NCBI GenBank assembly: GCA_025330725.1
Contig: JAIWND010000013.1
Span: forward strand, 682,001-746,000
Direction of reading: 5' to 3'
Length of the DNA stretch: 64,000 nucleotides
Source of the DNA: Chlamydoabsidia padenii
Taxonomy: Eukaryota > Mucoromycota > Mucoromycetes > Mucorales > Cunninghamellaceae
This document shows positions 23,041 through 34,984 of the stretch, one piece after another. A program made the translations under genes and the position numbers. Numbering within the stretch: the first letter of the stretch is position 1; every line of letters starts with the position of its first letter. Below the pieces are notes generated by a model. That model searched no databases and had not been told where the DNA came from. It saw nothing but the letters and a program-made list of their open reading frames with translations.

Positions 23041-25941
23041 GAATGTTCAATCATTGGTTATATGGTCAGTATAACGACTTACCGATTTAGGGATCAGACG
23101 ATAGCTTGGACCACAGGCGCGACAGAGTGCAAGATCAGGTTTACCCGCATCAGAAGGAATGTTTTCCACAATTTCATCCTTCCCATCATAGCCCACCAAT
23201 GTCTTGAACATGTCAAAGAGGTCTTTGTTGCCACCAATAAAACCTTCAACACGATTCACAAGCACGTTTTGATCCACAATTTGTTGGCTAAAGAGATTTA
23301 ACACCTTGAGGAAAGCATTGTATGTCGCCTTGCTTCCAATGTATTTCTTGACCCGTTCAAAGAATTCGACTTCTTCACCAGAGACAAAAGGTCTTACCAT
23401 TTCTTGATCCAATGACATCCCAGATCGCACTTCTGAAGTTTGTGTGTCCAGCTTGTTTTGCAATTTGCTTCGCTAGAAAGAGAGATAGTAATTAGTGATC
23501 ATATTTATGTAAGCTGTTATAGACCAACCTTTGATAATCCAGGTGCGAGCATTGTGTTGGCTCGCTTCTTTCGTCCTTGAGATGTATAAGGTAAGCCAGG
23601 TATCATCATCAATCCTTTTTTACCTATAAGAAAATATATAAGAATGACAGGTGATTGTTATTTATTAGAATTTGACGCATCATTAGATTTTCTTTCTTTT
23701 TGTTTTCGGTTTACCATGTGGAGTTGAAGTATACACAGCAGAAGAGGGACCGCCCGTGGTGTCTGGTAAAAACTGTTTAAATTCCGCCAGCAAATCGTTA
23801 TCACCATTGAATAAGACCTGGACTTGACTGTAGACTTCTTGAATGGGTCGCTGCTCTTTTTGGTAAGTTTGCAAGATTTCCAAGAATTGTTTGTAGATAT
23901 CAGGATCACTCGAAAATCGATTCTAGTGTGATGAAAGCAAGTATTAGCAAATTGACTTTTTTTTTTTTTTCTATGTATGGTTCAATAGGTAAGTATACTT
24001 TACCTTGATTTTGTTGACATAATTGATGGCATGATTGAATTCAACAGGAGGACGTCGATTACCCATATTATCATCAATGGGATGGTGAAGTTGTTGTTGC
24101 GCTGCCATGGAAGGATGTTGGAGGTGATGATTAGATGACTGCTGGTGATGAGGGTGACCCATTGCATGGTGTTGTTGTTGCCCAGATGCTGATGTAGGAA
24201 GATGTTGTCCTGAGTGTTGTAGATGATGAATGGTGATTGGAGCTCCGTGACCATCAGCGTACATCGTAGCAGAGTTGGTGCCCAGACGTCCTCCTCCGTA
24301 ACCACCATAGCCACCACCATTGGCACCATAGTAAAGTTGCTCGTGTGTTGGTGTACCGGTCGTTTCTGATCCAAGACGTACGGGTTCCCCAGCATTGGTG
24401 GTAGTGATTCCAGTGGGTGTTGTTACCTTGATGAGATCGTGATTGTTTTCATCAGTGATACATTCGATACAATAACCGGGAGGTAAAAAGGTGTTGAATC
24501 CAGAAATCAGCAAAGGATGACCACGGAATAATGAGGAGACCCGTTCAATCACACCAGGGGTATCGATACTATAATAAGAAAAATGTCAATCAATAAAAGT
24601 TTGTTATAGAGTCATGGATGATTACAGTACTTACGCTTGACTTTTAAAGTCTTTCATGATATCCAGGAATTTGTTATACACTTCAGGATGTTCAGAGAAT
24701 TGCACCTTGACTTGATCCAAATAAGACAATGCATCTTTAACATTTAGTGGCCGGTAGCCATTTTGTGCGCCGTTGTTGTTAACTGTAGCACCAGAAGTTG
24801 AATCCATTGTTGCTGATGGTGTTGTTAGTGGTTTGGTAGTATTGGTCATCCTAGGAGAGGAATGTTCCATATTGTCGACGGTGTTGGAAGGTGTTGAGTT
24901 TTGTTGCATTGCCGATAAATCAGTAGTTGACAAGGCATCTTCAGAGGTGGCGCTTTGAGATGGTGGAATAGTAGTGGCATTGTCTTCCATGATCGTGTCA
25001 GTTGCTGGTGTGGATGTATTGATAGATGAAGATTCCTCTTGTTGACCCTCTACTTCCTTGTTTGTCGATGCCTGTACTGAATCCGATTGATTTTCATCAA
25101 GCATTTCTGTATCCATATCTTCATGTCTTGGTGTTACTGTTGGTGATGTTGATAATAAAACCAATGATTCAGCTGATGGTTCGTTGGCTGGGGTTTGTTG
25201 ATCATAAGTATGTGCTGAGGATGGAGGAGAGATCACTTGGTCCGCTTGAAGAGGTTGATTATCATTGTTGGCTCCAGTCGATCCCAATAGCATGCTGTGT
25301 GTCGGTTCGGTGTCTGTTGTAGTTGCTTTATCATGTTGAGTTTCAATCAAGGAGTTCAAGGGTGTTGCGGTTTGAGATTCCATTGAATCGACAGGCAAAT
25401 TTGTATTTTCGTCAGTGATAGTTGTGGTTGTTATTATTGACCCACCATTCGTTTCATTTACCGTCGCCGTTGTATCTTCATCTTGTTCCATAGTAGTGTT
25501 TTTGTTATCAGCATCGACAGAGTCTGGTTTCGGTTCCGCCACAGGTGATTTTTCTGGAGAAGTCGTGGCCGCAGGTGGGGAATCTTTTGTCGCCGCCATA
25601 ATGTCAAAGGAGGAGGTGAGGTTGAGGTTGGAAGAAGGTCCCTGTTTTGCCGTTTCAGAGTCATGTTCCATTGGGATGGTTGATTGAGCCAAAGAAGTGT
25701 TACTAGTATCGGCCTTGTTATCAGAGATGACGGAAGAGTCCATCACTGCGGGTTGTTGTTGGTTTTCTTCTTGTTGAGAGGGCGAATGAATGTTCTCCTT
25801 TTCCGAAGGCCTATACAAATCAAAAACCAACAATGTCGTTAGTAAATTAAAGTAAATATTCTTTTCAACCACCTTTTTATGGGGTTCTTACCTTGTCGTT
25901 AAAAAGGAATCAGCAGTTTCAATAGAATCACCGTCTTCCAT
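19991..25941 (-). CDS. SIN3: Paired amphipathic helix co-repressor SIN3
   Basis: Scaffold of the Sin3/Rpd3 histone deacetylase complex in the nucleus. The gene spans about 6 kb with many short introns. Exon 1 (25941-25892, [17 protein letters not shown]) joins exon 2 (25810-24635), a ~390-residue Ser/Thr/Gln-rich disordered region ending in the start of PAH1 ([16 protein letters not shown]). PAH1 finishes in the next exon with [20 protein letters not shown]2 runs from [10 protein letters not shown] (about 24010-24040) through [17 protein letters not shown] to FLPDT. PAH3 is at about 23180-23340 ([11 protein letters not shown]). The HDAC-interaction domain begins at [14 protein letters not shown] (about 23070-23125). 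An acidic, highly disordered stretch near 21730-21900 precedes the Sin3 C-terminal domain, which ends DTRQLLFSN. One intron has a 43-nt (AT)n run and another a ~29-nt A run. Confidence 0.95.
22725..22767. repeat. (AT)n microsatellite in a SIN3 intron
   Basis: Uninterrupted AT dinucleotides beginning next to the donor side of an intron. Confidence 0.9.
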
Positions 25942-26442
25942 GAGTCAAAGATTGGATCAAACAAAGAGTACTTGTAAAGAGCAATTCAATAGTAATATAA
26001 AGTAGAGCAACGTGTTCAAATAGGTAGAACGCGTTTTTGGGGGAGTATTAAGAGAATAAAGAAGGGAAGAAGGATAAAAAAGATAAATAGACAAAGAGAA
26101 AGAAAAAAAAAATAAGAGAAAGAGAGGAGAGAAAGAGAGAGGAGAATCTGATATTCATAGCCAGATCTAAAAAGTCACAAACTCCGATCAATTCCAAATC
26201 CGTGGATCCGAGAGATTCAAGGGACACAAAATGGATTGATTCTACTACAAAAGTATACCAGTAGCAGGAATTGATAAAAACAAACTAATAAAAGATTATA
26301 CAATTTATTGACAATATATAATGATAAAAGATGGAGATGTGTATAAGTGTATATATATGCTAGTCCTAAGTGAAGGAGGGGTAGAGAGAGAGAGAGAGAG
26401 AGTAAATGCTATCTATAACGGCGGGGTTAAAGGTAAATAGGA
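25942..26442. other. SIN3 upstream and E2 downstream DNA
   Basis: Purine-rich tracts (GAGAGA near 26100-26145 and 26384-26401) form the SIN3 leader on the minus strand; the 3' flank of the E2 gene follows. No gene is seen. Confidence 0.55.
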
Positions 26443-27598
26443 TCAAAGCATTTCAGCAGACCGTCGCACCAATCGTTGTACCTTCTTCTTGAATTGTGCA
26501 TAGTCTTCACGGTAATCCTTCTACAATATACCATCGGTGTATTCAATGGTCATGATCATTGTAACACAAGGTAAAGGTAAAGGATAAAAAAAAGGGAGGG
26601 AGAAGTCAGTTAATGGGTTCGATAGTTTATTCCTTCTTTCACTACTTTACCGCTGCTTCAATGTTTGCTGGAGATTCATCGTTGGGACTTGATAGCATGG
26701 AGATAACAGATAACAGAATTGTTTCCACAGTATGCACAGGTGACCATCTTTCATTTGCTTGTTCGTATCCATATTTATCATCACCAGGAGGATGCTATAT
26801 AAATAAAAGTTAAGAGGTATAAAATGATATGTTTTATTCTTTTTTATTTTACTTACCAGAATGGAGATACATACAGTTCCATCGGGATAAACTAGATATA
26901 ATAACCAATTTAGTGAGTAAACACATCACTTTGTTGAATACCTCCTTTAGCTCTTTGTTACCATTTGGGTGATACATTTCCGTAACAAACTTCAATGTTG
27001 GAGGCATGATTGGATAGGTCTATTGTATATATACAAAAAAGAGAGCAAGTGAGTTAGTAGTCAAGAAGGACATATATATATATAAAAGGTATTGTGTAAC
27101 TTACAGGTGGGAAAGTCATAACGGCCTTAAAAAACCCGCCTTCGCTATTGTAGGAAATAAAAAATGCATAAGTTAGTTGTACCTGACCTGTCATAAAAAC
27201 AACCTAATAAAGTAGATTACAAAGATTGCTACTTACTACAAAGTATCAGGAGCACCCATCACCATGATTTCCCACTATTAAAAAGATAAAGAATAAAATC
27301 AGTAAAGATTAGATTCATCTTTTAATGATAAACCTAACCACTTTGTCCCTGTTGTCTACTTACTTCATAGATATTGTCACCGACCAAACCTGCAGAGAAA
27401 CCGTCCACTGGGTTTTTTTGAAGATCTATAAAGTACAAAAGATGAGTGAAAGCAATAAAAAAAAAAAAAAAGACAGATGGAATGAATTAAGGATTAGAAT
27501 TAGTATAGTTTATATAATAGAATAGTTTAGTCAAGTTATGATGTGTTACCCTTAAGTTGTCGACTAAGAAGAAGAGCGCTTGAATCAGTGGAAGTCAT
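26443..27598 (-). CDS. Ubiquitin-conjugating enzyme E2, UBE2G1/Ubc7 type
   Basis: E2 enzyme that carries activated ubiquitin. Multiple small exons read [34 protein letters not shown] and onward. The active-site cysteine lies in DGTVCISIL, preceded by TEMYHPN. After it comes the insertion [17 protein letters not shown], the acidic-loop insertion that marks the Ubc7/UBE2G1/UBE2G2/CDC34 group. [14 protein letters not shown] and [13 protein letters not shown] follow, with a basic C-terminal helix ending RRSAEML. Overall similarity looks closest to UBE2G1, whose yeast relative Ubc7 acts in ER-associated degradation; that role is inferred. A CCAAT box (ACCAATG) lies about 120 bp upstream. Confidence 0.93.
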
Positions 27599-27760
27599 GG
27601 TTCACTATTTGAAGGAGCTTTAAAAAAAAAAAAAAAAAAAAGGTGTGAGAGGAAAAGAGAGAGGAAAGTCAGAGAGACAAAAAAAAAGGAAGAGATTAAA
27701 TTTTGTTTAAAGCCCGCCACCAATGAAAGGTGTGCGACATTTTTTAATATTGGAATTATG

Positions 27761-29217
27761 CTAAATAGTATCATCATCATCATCATCATCATATTCATCT
27801 TCGTCTACTACTTCTACACTAACTATACCATTGTAAATAATATAAGCCAATAAAAAAGTTACACCACCAGCGATAGACCAAATACGTTTCCGTTCAAAAT
27901 CCAATTGAGCTTCACTTCGTTTCTTCTTGTTTTCATCCGCACTTGACATGTAAGAGATAGCATCGTCCTTGATGGTTGTTAAGAATCCACGAGGGTTACT
28001 GACTATGGTTCGCCAGAGAGATGGAATGTCATTTGCAGGTTCAGATAATGTCGGGCCGTTTTTATCAGAGAAGTAGGTTGAGTGAAATCGATCACAGAAT
28101 CTTGCCAGTCGAGGGTATTCTTCTTTCAAAATATGCTGTAATCGTTTGTGTGCCAAATTAGGGTAATAATGTAAAGAGAGATAACCAAAGACAACGCAAT
28201 CCAAAGTTGTAGCCCTATACACATATACATTTAATACAGTCAGTTCAAACACCTCCATTTCCTTATTGTTGTTAAATTACCTGTCACCCATCATATAATC
28301 CTTTTCGCCTAGTTTGTTATCCAAAACGCCATATGTTTCTCTTGCTAATCGATACATCTAAAAGGTTAAAAGGGAGGAGGTGAGTTTATAGTCTATTTCA
28401 TGTTACCCAATTATAATCCCAACATACGTGATGCCATCCAGTTCGTTGAAGTTCCAACATTTCTTCCTTTTCGTTTTCAGGTAAAGTTGTATCATCTGAT
28501 GTGATTTCCACATTATATTTGGCGAGGCGTGCTTTGGCGTTTTTCTTTAGTTGGATAGGTACAAGATAGCGAGAAGGGAAGGATAAGAGTTGTGCATAGG
28601 TTGGTCGAATCGATTTAACAAAGTTGGTCATATCCGCATACCAAGTGTATAACTGTAGTCATGAAGAAGAAGTTTTAGTAAGGGAAGTGGTGCTGGTTAT
28701 AAGTGAGGGTTGCCATGTCGATATCTTTTCCGTTAGTGTCTTACCATACAATCATAGAGTTTTTCTTGGGCCATAGTATTATACCTAAAACATTGATAAT
28801 CCATTTACTATGTGTCCTTGTTATCATGTAATATCTTACTTACGCTTGATAATCTGCCTTTTCAGTCGGGGAGAGTCCAGCATTAGCATCAAATCCCTGT
28901 TTCACCAAATAGTTCAAGATTCGATCTACACCAGCTACCCAAGTCGTATTATTCTTGAGTAAAGGAAGTTCACCTATTCAAACAAAAAAAGACAATAAAA
29001 CAAAACGCAACTGGTCAGTTTATCATAAACGTCATATCAAGTCAAAGTTGTGTGTAATTGCTTACCAGTGGGACTTGTTTGAGGATCGTTGGCATAGACA
29101 ACTGTATACTTTAATTCCAGCACACGTAAATAGGCTTCAATGACAGCACATTTGGGATCAATGGAAGGAGCTCCCAAGGCAGGACTCCAAACATAAAGTT
29201 GCATCATTTTGTTTTTT
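27761..29217 (-). CDS. SAM37: Mitochondrial SAM complex subunit, metaxin/SAM37 family
   Basis: Outer-membrane sorting and assembly machinery subunit, needed to insert beta-barrel proteins. The N-terminus MMQLYVWSPALGAPSIDPKC starts the thioredoxin-like half of a GST-fold domain. Further exons encode GELPLLKNNTTWVAGVDRIL, the Tom37-type LYTWYADMTNFVKSIRPTYA region, LAKYNVEI, and the GST C-domain segment ATTLDCVVFGYLSLHYYPNL. A C-terminal membrane helix (SIAGGVTFLLAYIIYNGIV) is followed by an acidic tail of Asp residues. The gene is divided by several short introns. It diverges from GatC with only 151 bp between start codons. Confidence 0.9.
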
Positions 29218-29368
29218 AGAAGAAAAAAAAAAAGTAAAAAGGACAAAAGAAAAAAGCTGAGATTTATTATACGCTCAAAAAACAAAACGTTCAAACGCCG
29301 CCTTCGACCCTTGAAAAGGCTAACAGTTCCCATTCCACTTTCTTCTCTCTCCTTCACTTTTATACATT
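29218..29368. promoter_or_regulatory. Compact bidirectional promoter SAM37–GATC
   Basis: 151 bp separate the start codons of two nuclear genes for mitochondrial proteins. An exact CGGCGTTTGAA copy (29290-29300) sits near the middle, 72 bp from the SAM37 ATG and 68 bp from the GATC ATG. Confidence 0.7.
29290..29300 (-). promoter_or_regulatory. Recurrent element copy (CGGCGTTTGAA) in bidirectional promoter
   Basis: Exact match, extended as GGCGGCGTTTGAAC on the minus strand. Confidence 0.6.
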
Positions 29369-29901
29369 ATGATCTCCTTTTATCTAAAACGCTCTCTACA
29401 TTGTACTACAAGAAACTTGACGAAACCTAAAGTTGATAGTGATGGGCTGGTAATGAAAAAATGGCTGACTACGGAAAAGGAAAGCATTTGTATAACTAAC
29501 CACGTGTGTTTTCTTCGTATCGTTAGCCCTTGGCACCAACCTGGTCTATCGATACTTTACTGAACAGTACGAAATCATCAACAACATCTTCCTCTATATC
29601 GGATGAACAATTTGATCACTTATTTCGGCTTGCTCAGCTTCGACCACCTCAAGACAAAATGGAACGTGCTCAACTCGCCAAAGACCTGGATGATCTCACC
29701 CGGTTTATACAATCTATACAGCAAAAGGACTTTGGTAATACGGAACCTGTGACACATATCTGGCAAGACTCCGTTGGGATGACACTACGTAGTGACGATA
29801 TCGGGAACACAGACACGGTGAAAGGAACAGCTTTACTAAAGAACGCCAAAAACATCATGGATCCCTTCTACACCGTTAAAGGACAACACCAAGAAGAATA
29901 A
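29369..29901 (+). CDS. GATC: Mitochondrial glutamyl-tRNA(Gln) amidotransferase subunit C
   Basis: Small subunit of the GatCAB amidotransferase, which converts Glu-tRNA(Gln) to Gln-tRNA(Gln) in mitochondria. Exons 29369-29449 and 29527-29901 join in phase 0 (donor GTAATG, branch-like CTAAC, acceptor CGTTAG) to 151 aa. The N-terminus MISFYLKRSLHCTTRNLTKP is basic and Ser/Thr-rich, suitable as a presequence. The GatC core shows FDHLFRLAQLRPPQDKMER, KDLDDLTRFIQSIQ, then a VTHIWQDS..MTLRSDDIG segment and the C-terminal NIMDPFYTVK, which matches the usual family ending. Confidence 0.9.
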
Positions 29902-30183
29902 CTAGTCAAGATTTGGATGTAGATATAGAAGTAATATAGTTATTTTATTTAGTACACAATCAATCATTATGATGTATATATCCCCCCACTACCACCTATT
30001 TAGATCTTTGTCCCTATGTGTATTGAATAACTGAATAAAAAATCATTAATCTTTAGTGTTTAAAATGGTTGGAGCTGCAGGCCATCATTGTAGGTCTAAG
30101 ACTACTTACTACTATACGCCTTTTTATTATATTAAAAATACATTAGTTATGATGTCTAAATCTATTTATTATATAAAACTAAT
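29902..30183. other. Convergent 3' intergenic region
   Basis: AT-rich 3' flanks of GATC (+) and the old-yellow-enzyme gene (-). Nothing else is seen. Confidence 0.6.
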
Positions 30184-31607
<1,424 letters not shown>

Positions 31608-31925
31608 TATAATAAAGGTTTTGATATAAAGAGAAAAGTATTTGTTAAAAGACAAGTGAAGAATAAAGAAAAAAAAGAAACGAAAAAGAACAGCGGAAGA
31701 TTCCGGCTTCTATAAGGCCGATCAAAAAAAAAAAAAAAAAAAGGGAAACCCCCGCCGTGCTGAATAATTGGGCAGAAAGCTGTCACTATACACTGAATTA
31801 ATAATCTAAACACCACCAACAGTGCATAAATCTATGAATCAGATCAATTAATAATACTGATACCATCAGTTAACAACATACGATAATAATTATTTATTTG
31901 ACGTTAGATAAATAAAATTCTACTG

Positions 31926-32794
31926 CTATACTATTACACCACGACATGAACCATCAAAAAGAGAATGTTGATCCGCCATATATAGATCAAATTCACCACC
32001 ACCATCATCATCATTTAGAGTACCAGTCTTGAATAAATCCCAGAGTTTCCCGTCATTATTGACCATGATTAGCCCCGTTCCTTGAATCCCTTGTCAGTCT
32101 ATAGTCTAAAAGAGAGAAAAGGATGTTAGTAAGCCTACTAAGTCATCCATTCCATTCGTGCCAGAAAGGGGAGACGTCGTTTGGATTTCATATTGGCCAA
32201 AAACAGATCTTACATTTAACAACTATGGGTTCGTGCAAGTTGAGTGTTCGTAGCAGATAGAGTATTTTTCTATCACTGTCAAAAAGTCATTTTCATTCTG
32301 ATTTTGTCCTACCTTCCACCACCATCATCGGATAAACTATTAGTGTCGAAGATAACTGCATCGATTCTTCTTCAAGGTGCTGGTGACCACATTCTGTGTT
32401 GAAGGGTTTTCAATAGGATATAAAATAATAGTTGCTTTGTGTAAGGGTGTTGCCATGAGGTTCGGGTCTTGCCGTCAGAATCATATTGGCCAGCCTAAAA
32501 GAGAAAAAGTCAGTTCAAGGGAATATGCCATATAGATTACATAAAGATATTTACCTTTGCTTTCCCGAATCATTGACGTCAAAAAAGATAGGTCTAGAGT
32601 CAAAAACATAAAGGTGAGTCGACCTGTTCACTTTTAGTTTAGATACTTCGCTTACCTGGTTTCAGCTAGTAATGTTCGTTGCCAAAGTGAAGAAAAAGAG
32701 GTGACACCAAAACTGGTGGCGACATTTTCACAAAAGAAGGTGTGAATAATGTGTTATGATGTTGATTACCCAAGTTATATCTTTCCATTACTTC

Positions 32795-32827
<33 letters not shown>

Positions 32828-32990
32828 TATTCTACTTACCTTGTATTACTGATGCTGTTGTCTGTGTTATAAAAAATAAATAAAAAAATGCCAGGAAGAA
32901 AGAGAAAGGAGGGGACTCAACATTTTGATTTCCATTGGCTCGTGCCCTGCCATCGGGGTTTACAATTTTCAGTAGTGTCTGCTCTCATGA
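31926..32990 (-). pseudogene. Decayed repeat-protein gene (VCBS/FG-GAP-like repeats)
   Basis: On the minus strand, several exon-like pieces bounded by splice-like sites each carry a related motif of the form [VY]NxDGKxR. Pieces include NPDGRARANGNQNVE (about 32917-32970), PIFFDVNDSGKQR (about 32550-32605), GQYDSDGKTRTSWQHP (about 32445-32494), a variant GQYEIQTTSP (about 32165-32210) and the C-terminal LIMVNNDGKLWDLFKTG (31926-32105). Frames do not join: the last piece has an in-frame TGA (D-stop-QG), other pieces hold stops, and no start codon is clear. The motif resembles the calcium-loop of VCBS/FG-GAP propeller repeats; the family assignment is inference. The relic ends about 60 bp before the ATG15 start. 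Confidence 0.45.
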
Positions 32991-33044
32991 TATAATTTGG
33001 ATCCTTTTCTTTTGTCTTTTTTCCACTTTATACTTTTATCAACT

Positions 33045-34421
33045 ATGCGAATCTATTATCTATCTTTATCACTGGTCTTCTTCACATGGGGTGCTTGTGG
33101 GCAGTACCAACACTCGTTTCAGCTTAATGATGCCTCAGACCAACAACAGCTACAACAACGTATGACCCTTCAATCAGTATACCATCATTCGTCTCCGAGT
33201 GGCCCAACTCCAGGACTTTTTAGACGATTTGACCTCTCCAATTTGCAACAACAGCAACAAAGATCGGATGACTCTAGCTATAGTATTTCCATGGTGGCAG
33301 GTCATTATGAAAGACTCAACAAACCCACCAAGAATTACCTGATACAACAAGCCGACACCCATCGCCAGTCTTTATCAAGCTATCATCCAAGAAGAATACG
33401 CTGGCAACATTTGAAATCTTTGACTGCAACTAATATGGATATTCTCAAGGAATCTGTATATGACTGGATTCCTAATGTCACTAATCGATCGACCATTCTC
33501 TCACTAGCCATGATGACCAACAATGCCTACTCTGGAATTGATAATACAACCGATTGGTATGACCTTGGCGAACCTTGGCATTTGGTAAGTACACTATCGA
33601 TCAAGAAATACCAGACACTAACTCGTTGATACTATATGATTAGAATACTTCTTTTGGTTGGGACTCGGATGGGGTGCGTGGACACGTGTTTGGTAATCAT
33701 AATGACTCTTTATTTATCATCAGCTTCAAAGGAACCAGTGTGGGTTTATGGAAGGATGGACCGACGGGTGAAAAGGATAAAATCAATGTAAGTGTCAAAA
33801 TAAACCAATAACAGTATGAATGACTAACTAATATTTTGAATGTGCCTAGGATAATATGCTCTTCTCTTGTTGTTGTGCACGGATTAGTCGAGCATGGACT
33901 CCAGTATGCGATTGCTACCAAGAGAATGAATACATATGCAAAAACGACTGTTTGGAAAAAAACATCCTAATGTCGGAGTTTTACTATGATCATGCAATGG
34001 TAAGTCCGAAAATGTCCTAACATTGACACTCACTTTTTTTTTTTTTTTTTTTTTTTTTTTAACTTTAGGCAATATACCTTGATGTGGTAAATCTACACCC
34101 GAATGCTACTATATGGTTAACTGGTCATTCTTTAGGTGGTGCCTTGGCTAGTTTGGTGGGTCAAACATATGGTGTGCCTGCAGTATCATTCGAAGCCCCT
34201 GGGAATCAACTTGCATCCATTCGACTTCATTTATCTCACTACAAGAACATGCCTGTTTGGCAATTTGGGCATTCAGCGGATCCTATCTGGTCAGGTGATT
34301 GTATTGGTCCTTCCAGTAGTTGCTGGTAAGAAATTCAGAATAGAAACATACACATCTCTAACATTTTTTGGAAAACAAGGTATGGTGGCTTTGCTATGGA
34401 ATCAAAATGTCATACTGGACA

Positions 34422-34471
<50 letters not shown>

Positions 34472-34779
34472 TAATACATTCATGGACACTGGCTAATGTT
34501 TAATGTTTCCTTTTTGTTTAGGTGTGCGAATGGGATACAGTCAAGGAACATGGATGGCGGGTGGATGCTCGAACACATAGAATTAGAAGTGTGATTGAGG
34601 ATATATTGAACCAAACAGAAGCATCCTTCCCTTTACCCAAATGCAACATGATAAAGAACTGTAGTGATTGTGAATTGTGGACATATATTGACAAACGGGA
34701 TGGAAATCAAACGACAACATCGACAACTCAAACTGCGACTGCGACTGCGACTGAGCCCCCTGAAGATCCATGGTTTTAG
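33045..34779 (+). CDS. ATG15: Autophagic lipase ATG15
   Basis: Vacuolar phospholipase that breaks down autophagic and multivesicular bodies. Exons 33045-33584, 33644-33787, 33850-33999, 34069-34325, 34380-34422 and 34522-34779 join in frame to 463 aa. The N-terminal hydrophobic segment YYLSLSLVFFTWGACG is the type II signal-anchor that delivers the enzyme through the MVB pathway. The nucleophile is in TGHSLGGALASLVGQTYG, followed by the ATG15 signature PAVSFEAPGNQLASIRL and by HSADPIWSGDC. Several N-glycosylation sites (NVT, NRS, NTT, NDS) precede the catalytic Ser. The C-terminal tail is Thr-rich. ATG at 33045 is the first in frame. Intron 5 starts GTAAAA and carries an A run of about 44 nt, and intron 3 a T run of about 28 nt. 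Confidence 0.95.
34423..34521 (+). repeat. ATG15 intron with ~44-nt poly(A) run
   Basis: The A tract starts two bases after the donor GT, the same arrangement as in the phosphodiesterase intron at 877. Confidence 0.85.
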
Positions 34780-34984
34780 AATATTAAATTAGATTAAAAT
34801 TAAAATATTACAATAAAACATAACTATAATTTGATTTGGTGTTATTTGATTTATCACTCCCTCCCCCTTCCTCTCCTTTAAATAGATTTCATCTCCCGCC
34901 GACGCCATTCTTTTGTCTCTCTTTTACCTTATTATCCATTTTTTTTACGCCCAGACCACTGTTGTACCATTAATCTATTCTGTA

